Notes under the pieces: model-generated
Told to the model about the DNA's origin: nothing
Database searches by the model: none
The model's input: only the letters and a program-made list of their open reading frames with translations
Source: Bathymodiolus brooksi
Lineage: Eukaryota > Mollusca > Bivalvia > Mytilida > Modiolidae
Assembly (NCBI GenBank): GCA_963680875.1
Contig: OY804575.1
Location: 34,941,103-35,005,102, forward strand
DNA: 64,000 nt
Direction: 5' to 3'
Position numbers and translations under genes: made by a program
Shown: one piece after another, positions 57,555 through 64,000 of the stretch
How positions within the stretch are numbered: the stretch's first letter is position 1
How the letters are laid out: every line of letters begins with the position of its first letter

Positions 57555-57850
57555 CCACATTCGTAGTGTAATGGTTAGATTGTGGATTCAGGCGCTGGTC
57601 GGATCAAACCAAAGACTATGAATTTAGTTTTTATTGCTTCCCCGCTAAGCACACTGCATTAAGGAGAAAGAACAAAGACTGGGATTCAGGATAATGTGTC
57701 CGAGTGGAACAAGAGATCTGACCGTGGATTGTTGTTTCAGTGAGCTAGAGCTATAAAAGTTCAACTAAGCGTGTTGGTCTAGAGCTATAAAAGTGCAACT
57801 AAGTGTGTTGGTCTAGTACAAAGTGGATATCATTATCATCAAACATTTCA
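57555..57850 (+). repeat. SINE family B with tRNA-like head
   Basis: GTAGTGTAATGGTTAGATTG (A-box region) and GGTCGGATCAAACC (B-box-like), then body AACAAAGACTGGGATTCAGG, with a 38-bp end duplication around CTAGAGCTATAAAAGT at 57740-57810. Confidence 0.7.
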
Positions 57851-57859
57851 CAGTGGTTG

Positions 57860-58839
57860 CACACACATTGAAGATGTGTACCTTTTTATTTTGGACAAAT
57901 TTGACCAATTAAAAAAAATTCATATGTGGAACTTCCGTCTTTTTTGTCATGCAATGCTCTAGTGAGTGCGAAGTCTGGGTAATCTGTATCTGGCGTACTA
58001 GTGGTTAATCATACTGTTTGCATGTACTACATTCTTTATAGTTACATATTTTACTCATTCATGACTTATCACCGGGTTTGTAACTAGATTAACACCACTG
58101 GTGGAGCAGGAACTGCTTACCCTTCCAAACACCTGAGTTCACCCTCGGTTTTGTTTTTAATTGGGTTCGTGTTACTCGATCTTTAGTTTATGTGTATGTT
58201 TTGTAGATCGTTGTTTGTCATTTTGGCCATTATGTTTTCTGTTCTTTGATTTACTGATTCAGATTACCTCTTTAGTATCTTCAAACTCTTCTTACTGGTG
58301 CATATATAAAGTAAATGTGATGTCAAACTTGTGGTCAGTGTTGTACGGTATCACAGATCTAGACCCAACTTTGGTCTTCTTATTATTATAATCTACTCGT
58401 AAATAGCAGTCGGGAAGCCACGCACAGATTCCGTACCTCCAACAATGCAAAGTCAAATCCCGAAATCAAGGGACGTAACTCTATTTTTTTTAGACATGAC
58501 GCTTTACAAGTGAGCGGCCATGCATTGTTTACGTCGACACCCCATGTGTTTTTACTGAATATCTTCATAAATAAAACTGAAAGAAGTATTCATTTTTATT
58601 GAATCCATTTTTTAAATACAATTGTAACGTGACTGACGCGTGAATACGTGTATTTATGATATCGTTTGCTTGAAATCAACGTTGGAACTCGGGATACCGC
58701 TGCTGATGAAATGTTGTAAAAAAAAATGGCGCTAAAAATAGACTCTTTAACTAAGTGGAACAATTGCATCCCATTGGCTGTTTATTAATAAATTTGGTAA
58801 AAATAGCTAGAATCACGTATTAGAGTATGGATTATTTGC
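57860..58839. other. Intergenic, no gene
   Basis: Several short ORFs, none with recognisable similarity or splice structure. The phrase CTAAGTGGAACAATTGCATC at 58757 recurs at 62773, marking an unclassified interspersed repeat. Confidence 0.4.
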
Positions 58840-58849
58840 ATATTTCCCC

Positions 58850-59176
58850 CAATCGTAACTACTCGGCCATTCTCGCTACCCTGCAAATAACCTCGTACGT
58901 ACATAGTAGAAATTCTTCTTAAATTGTTTGCCGGAAGTTAAGTTAAGTTAAGACGCACAAAAATATAGTCCACGAAAATCCAATATTGAAGACATACTAA
59001 GTAAAATCTAATCATGCAAAACTAATTAAAACTTTAATTGAAATATAGAAAATTGTTTAAAATATAACTTTATCAAACTTTCATGTAACTGACATGTGAA
59101 AAGTAGTGCGATTTATACGCCTAATGCATACGAGGTTATTTGCAGGGTAGCGAGAATTGCCGAGTAGTTACGATTG
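58850..59176. mobile_element. Mutator-like MITE, 10-bp target duplication
   Basis: 327 bp with about 50-bp inverted repeats (CAATCGTAACTACTCGG ... CTCGCTACCCTGCAAATAAC), flanked by ATATTTCCCC (58840-58849, 59177-59186). The interior has a short TTAAG run and no coding. Confidence 0.85.
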
Positions 59177-59186
59177 ATATTTCCCC

Positions 59187-60479
59187 ATCATTCGTCACTA
59201 GAATTCCATATTTGGATGTAAACAAGAAGCACTATATTTCGAGATTCTAACCAAATATTTCTGTTTTTTTTCATAGATTGATCGATCTATTAGGATGAAA
59301 ATGTTACTGTTTCTGTTTAAACACGAAAGAACCACTTGACCAATCATAGTCACACATATTTAGAGTCATGTTATTCCATTTTTAACAACAAATCTTTCAT
59401 TTTCGTTCCATGGCATTTATGGACATGTCAAAATATTGACATAATTAATAAATACATTTTAGAAATAAAAAGGTCTGCATTATAATGTATGATCTTGCCA
59501 TGCAGAGAATGGTGAAAGATTATGTTAAATTCACTCTAGATTAACATGGCATAGCATAAGGCTACATATTTAGTTCATGTCAAGCATTTACAGTCTGTTT
59601 TCCTGAAATACTTATTGATGTGTGTACATGCTACTTTTCAGTGCCATTGGTATTGACAACCTACAGTTTTAGTTAGTGTTAGATCATTGTAGGTAGATAT
59701 ATATATACACACTGGAATAAGAATATATGATAAGTCTTATATATATTCATACAGGTTTGAAAATCAATATATATATAATTGATATAATATATCCTCTAAA
59801 ATATCCATGAAGTAAAAAAAATGGACCAGCATTCCAATTATTTTTAAAGTACATCATCAAACAAATGCCATGAGTTTTCAAGACACCTTGTGTCATAAAT
59901 TATAATAAAGTCATTCAGAAAAGAACTTTTTGATTGTGTAATTTGTGAAACTTCATCTGAAAGTCAAAAGGTTTATTTCAATTTCAATTGAAAACCAGGA
60001 CTTGTCTTAAACATTTCAAGAATGAATTAAATTTCTGTAAAGAATTTGGCTCAGAAGATAAATTATATTGTGGTACATATTGTTATAACAGTTGTAACAC
60101 ATTTTCTAGGTCAGAAAGTGGAGCTGAAACAAGATCTCAAACTTTCCAATTTCTTATAGATATATTGAACCAGAACCAAGTTGTTGAACAAGTTTCTACA
60201 GACATTTAGACCTGTATACACTCCAACATGTTGTTGAATTTGTTATTCATGCTTTTTTTTTTATCTTTTATCTATGAATATTAATGCTGAAATTTATAAA
60301 TTTTCTTTTACAGAAAAGAATTTTTCAAAATGTGCCCATTTATTAACTTTTTTCCAGTCATTGGAACAAATAAAATAAATTTTTTAACTTCAATTTTAAA
60401 CAATATTAACCAATACTTGGTTATTTTGCCAACAGAAAACATATTCATTCTATTCTAGTCATTTAATTTACTTAGTGAA
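59187..60479. other. Intergenic, no gene
   Basis: AT-rich. An open frame at 59988-60209 has no recognisable features. Confidence 0.4.
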
Positions 60480-60900
60480 ATTTGGAATTCAGGTTTGTCC
60501 TTTCATGTGAATGCAAGTATTCTGTATGTGTCTTAAAATTATGTGAATGGTAGTCATTCAATATGCTCTTTTATGTGAATGCTAGTTATTCTGTATGTGT
60601 CTTTTATGTGAATGCTAGTCATTTTGTGTCTGTCTTTTATGTGAATGCTATAGTCATTCTGTTTGTGAATGTCATGGTGGAAAAATTATTGCAATCTAAG
60701 TATCCATATTTGTAAATGCTGGTAATTTTGTGAATGTCCCGGAGAAAGAATTATTGCAAACTAAGTACCCATATTTGTAAATGCTGGTCATTTTGTGAAT
60801 GTCCTGGAGAAAGAATTATTGCAACCTAAGGACTTATATTTGTAAATGCTGGTCATTTTGTGAATGTCAAGGGGAAAGAATTGTTACAACTTGACCACCC
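60480..60900. repeat. Degenerate tandem repeats (about 32 bp, then about 63 bp)
   Basis: At 60495-60670 a TTTTATGTGAATGCTAGTCA phrase recurs. From 60671 about four units contain GAATTATTGCAA and TATTTGTAAATGCTGGT(A/C)A. Confidence 0.75.
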
Positions 60901-61601
60901 ATATATGTTATAAAAGCTAGTTTGTAGTTGTGTCAAACACATGAATATTCCAAATACATTGATATTAACTTGGTAGCTTTCATTCAGATAATAAAATTTC
61001 CTAATTTCAAGAAAAATATTTGCTTACACTGATTTTTTTTAATTTGCCTTGATATAATAAGAAGGGTTAAGATATCTGAATACAATTTTTTATGCCCCTT
61101 TTTGTCTCAAGGTTTCACTTTTTTTTTAGATTAAAAAAAAATTATTAATTTTTTTACGTTTTTTTTTTTTTATAATATTTTCATATTTTTTCAATTCGCT
61201 TAATTTTTGTTTACATGCTTTTATTTTTTCCACACATTTATTTATTTCTATTTATCTTGTACCTGTTGTATTGAAATTAAATTAAATTGGAATTATTAAT
61301 TGTTGTACATTCCCTGTGCAAGTCTAGTATCATAGATGATTTTTTTTTAAATTTAAAGTGATAATAAATAGTAATTCCCCAGTCTAAATTACAAAATGCA
61401 CAATGTCTAAAACAATATTGCAATACAAATAATTCAATTAAACTGAAAAATACGGTATTAATACAAGAAAATTAAAAAAAGACATAGACACCCCTTTCCC
61501 AAATGAAATATACTCTTTCGGATGTACGCTTAGGTGTCGTTTATTGTTGATGTTAAGAAACACCACCGATGTGTTCCGAAAGACAATGAATTTCGATGTT
61601 T
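60901..61601. other. Intergenic, no gene
   Basis: Very T-rich stretch (61090-61220). Nothing recognisable. Confidence 0.45.
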
Positions 61602-61610
61602 GGCAAATGG

Positions 61611-62738
61611 TAGTCCGAGATTCCTCTGTCGTTTAACGGCATTGATAAAGTTGCTTGTAGCCGTTCAACGACAGAGCGTGCTATATACGGAAAACAGCGG
61701 ATTTGCTTCTCCAACTCTGGGTCAGCACATTTCCACGTTTCGTGGCTATCGGATTTTATTTTCTATCATAAACCTTATATAAATCGCTTCACCAATCATT
61801 TTTCTATTCATTCATAAACATCTTACCCTCAGAAAGTGGTGTTACACTCCATTACAGCACGATTTTGCCTTAGATCCTATGATTTCGACATTTGTCTTCC
61901 ATTTTTCAAACATTTGTCACGTGACTACGAGAAAACTACGATTACCGCAATGTATCATGGGAGATGATTTGCATATAAACAAACAAACAAATATTTTTAT
62001 TGCCAATCATAGGCGCCTGTTAAGGCAGAACAATTAACATAAAATTTAATACAGTTGATTATATTGATTGGTAATGATTTTAACAGCAAATTTAGTGAAT
62101 TACAGATAACCATAAGAAAAAAAAATGTAGTACCTTGTCCAAAAACAAAAAGGGGGAACGTAACACATGCTCTTTCCGAAGCCCGTTGGTAACACTCTGC
62201 CATTGAATCTTTTCTTTCCAACACATTCTGTATTATTTCCTTCTGCTCTGCTTTGATCTGTAGATGGACTGTTTGTCCTGCAGAATACGCTTAAATGTAT
62301 CGTCTTCCATGTGATTTGAATGTTGTTTACGTATGCAAATAATGCTCCAAATAATTTGGCACGCTGCATTAATTAGCTCCCATCATGCAATGCGTTGCTG
62401 TCATCATTCAGTTAGTATCGTGAGATCACGTGTGTAGATTCGAAAATGGAAGTCAAATGGCGGAATAATAGGATCTAAGGCAAAATCGTGCTGTAATGGA
62501 GTGTAACACCACTTTCTGAGGGTAAGATGGTTATGAATGAATAGAAAAATGATTGGTGAAGCGATTTATATAAGGTTTATGATAGAAAATAAAATCCGAT
62601 AGCCACGAAACGTGGAAATGTGCCGATCCTATGGCCGGTGAGGCAAATTCGATGGTTTCCGTATATAGCACCCTCTGTCGTTGAACGGCTACAAGCAACT
62701 TTATCAATGCCGTTAAACGACAGAGGAATCTCGGACTA
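61611..62738. mobile_element. Pack-MULE-like element with RecQ-like exon, copy 2 (inverted)
   Basis: 1128 bp, the same length as copy 1 and nearly identical to its reverse complement. Flanked by GGCAAATGG (61602-61610, 62739-62747), a different target from copy 1, so it is an independent insertion and not a segmental duplication. Carries the RecQ-like exon on the minus strand (62310-62134). Confidence 0.88.
62134..62310 (-). pseudogene. RecQ-like helicase first-exon fragment (copy 2)
   Basis: Same exon as 20243-20419, with GRVLPTGFGKSMCYVPP visible in one frame and the preceding IIQNVLERKDSMA region in another. Frameshifted, ending at a CAAG|GTACTA donor. Confidence 0.6.
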
Positions 62739-62747
62739 GGCAAATGG

Positions 62748-62974
62748 TCGATCCGATAAAGGTGGGTGTAGGGCTAAGTGGAACAATTGCATCCCACAAG
62801 ACATTACTGTAGGAGGTAGTCTTAAACCCAATTTATCAGAAATTTTACTATGAATCATTGGTTGGTCCTCTATAAAGTTATTAGTCCCTACCGTAGTACA
62901 TAGTTTAATATTTAAGTCTTTGAAAATACTAAAGTGATTGAGCCCAGACTGTATTTAGATTATCGTTGGATGGG
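62748..62974 (-). other. Unidentified open stretch (retroelement or captured exon?)
   Basis: The minus strand from about 62944 to 62770 is open, with readable pieces KLCTTVGTNNFIEDQ and SDKLGLRLPPTVMS. No family recognised. Confidence 0.25.
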
Positions 62975-62976
62975 GT

Positions 62977-63095
62977 ACCAGACAACTCGGCCCGCGGACA
63001 GCTCGGACCGAGACAAGTCGGCCCGTAAGTGAGGACAAGTCGGCCCGTAAACGAGGACTAGTCGGCCCGTATATTAAGACAACTCGGACCATCAA
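62977..63095. mobile_element. Element end made of tandem CAA(C/G)TCGGCCCG units
   Basis: Six copies of a roughly 19-bp GACAAGTCGGCCCGTA-type unit, the same architecture as the ends of 14278-14908 and 17446-18554. The partner end in opposite orientation is not found before base 64000. Confidence 0.5.
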
Positions 63096-63139
63096 TAATT
63101 AGTGCCATCTGGTCGTTACTATTTGTCAACAAATATACC

Positions 63140-63388
63140 CCATTTAACTTGAAAGGGGGGGGGTTATGGTTTTTTGTTTCGTTCAGAAATTTTTTTTCGG
63201 ACAACACAAGAGTTAGAATATTATTTTTTTTTGTCCAGCATTTAACATCAGGTAATATGACAAAAAGTCTGAATCAGATTATTTTTTTTTCCTCCACCAA
63301 AATCAGAATATTTTTTTCAGCAACATTGGGAATCAGAATATTTTTTTAGAAAAAAAACATAACCCCCCCCCTCCTTCAAGTTAAATGG
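63140..63388. mobile_element. Small MITE with CCATTTAACTTGAA ends
   Basis: 249 bp, inverted repeats of about 35 bp including a G run and GGTTATG. The interior carries a repeated AATCAGAATATTTTTTT phrase. No clear target duplication. Confidence 0.65.
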
Positions 63389-64000
63389 TCGTTCCCTTAG
63401 TAGGTGGGTAATAAAACATTCATGAGTTAATTATAATGACAATAACTAATGTTTCAATTGATGATCTGTTCGATTGAACTTTCCAACAACAAATCCTAGA
63501 TGTGGATAAAATTAGAAAATGAATGAACCGAATTTTAAATAAATAATTAAAAATATCTTAAAAATATCTTAATACTTCAGCAACTAAAAATAATTTGACA
63601 GGCATGTATTTAAAAGAAATTATGTAGCCGCGAAAATACAATGTATAAAAAATTAAACTTTGAATTAATGGACAACAAAACCCAATTTTGACAAAATCCT
63701 GTTAACAGTTATTTTTTTTTTTTATTTATCAAAGACAATTTGATATTACATATTGTCATCTTTAAGATATAATTTTTTTAATTTATGTTTTGTTTAATGA
63801 CATCCATTTGCAACTTTTCCAACAACCATGAAGCTTATACAAACAAAAATAATACATAAAGTTTATATGAAATTTCATAATTTATAAGCTGTAAATGATA
63901 CGTAATAGACCATGTTATGAGAACAAAATCACGTCCTAATCACATTTTTGGTCACTTGATATTATCATTTAATAAATAATTCATTTTCACTAAAAGATAA
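63389..64000. other. Intergenic, no gene
   Basis: AT-rich, nothing recognisable to the end of the window. Confidence 0.45.

Noticed and set aside
55740..61601. A further host gene downstream of TRAPPC12
   Set aside because: Only short, featureless ORFs; no conserved exon with splice sites could be found on either strand.

Overview
The window reads as nuclear DNA of a bivalve mollusc, possibly mytilid-like. It is AT-rich, with short exons in long introns. It is packed with tandem minisatellites, tRNA-derived SINEs, non-LTR retrotransposons and many short inverted-repeat DNA transposons. The repeats opening with a run like TTTTTAGCTCACCTGG are typical of bivalve genomes. The species call is an inference.

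Two real host genes fill most of the window, arranged head to head. EIPR1 (WD40 partner of the EARP/GARP tethering complexes) runs on the minus strand from its start codon at 18824 leftwards; eight coding exons are visible and the last one lies beyond base 1. TRAPPC12 (TPR subunit of TRAPPIII) runs on the plus strand from 32812 to 54487. Its 13 coding exons join into an uninterrupted 803-codon frame. From memory, these two genes are also head-to-head neighbours on human 2p25.3, so this looks like very old microsynteny between two membrane-trafficking genes. About 14 kb of mobile DNA now separates the two start codons.

Layout: 1-18.8 kb is EIPR1 with repeat-filled introns, including a large palindrome in intron 1 with further transposons nested in it. 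18.8-32.8 kb is the intergenic block: a Pack-MULE-like element with a RecQ-helicase-like exon, an apparently intact non-LTR retrotransposon with three ORFs (SGNH hydrolase, double PHD-like finger plus coiled coil, endonuclease-reverse transcriptase), an element with 6-bp target duplications, and a 64-bp satellite. 32.8-54.5 kb is TRAPPC12, whose introns carry two TTAA-flanked elements, SINEs and minisatellites. One of these minisatellites is built from the end of an exon and its splice donor. 54.5-64 kb has no supported host gene, only repeats and inverted-repeat elements, including a second 1128-bp copy of the RecQ-bearing element in opposite orientation.

The most distinctive signals are: (i) at least seven elements with unrelated termini that all have perfect 9-10 bp target duplications, as Mutator-like elements do; (ii) host or transposase first exons carried inside several of them; and (iii) two independent cases, one in each gene, where an exon's 3' end plus its splice donor has been tandemly duplicated.
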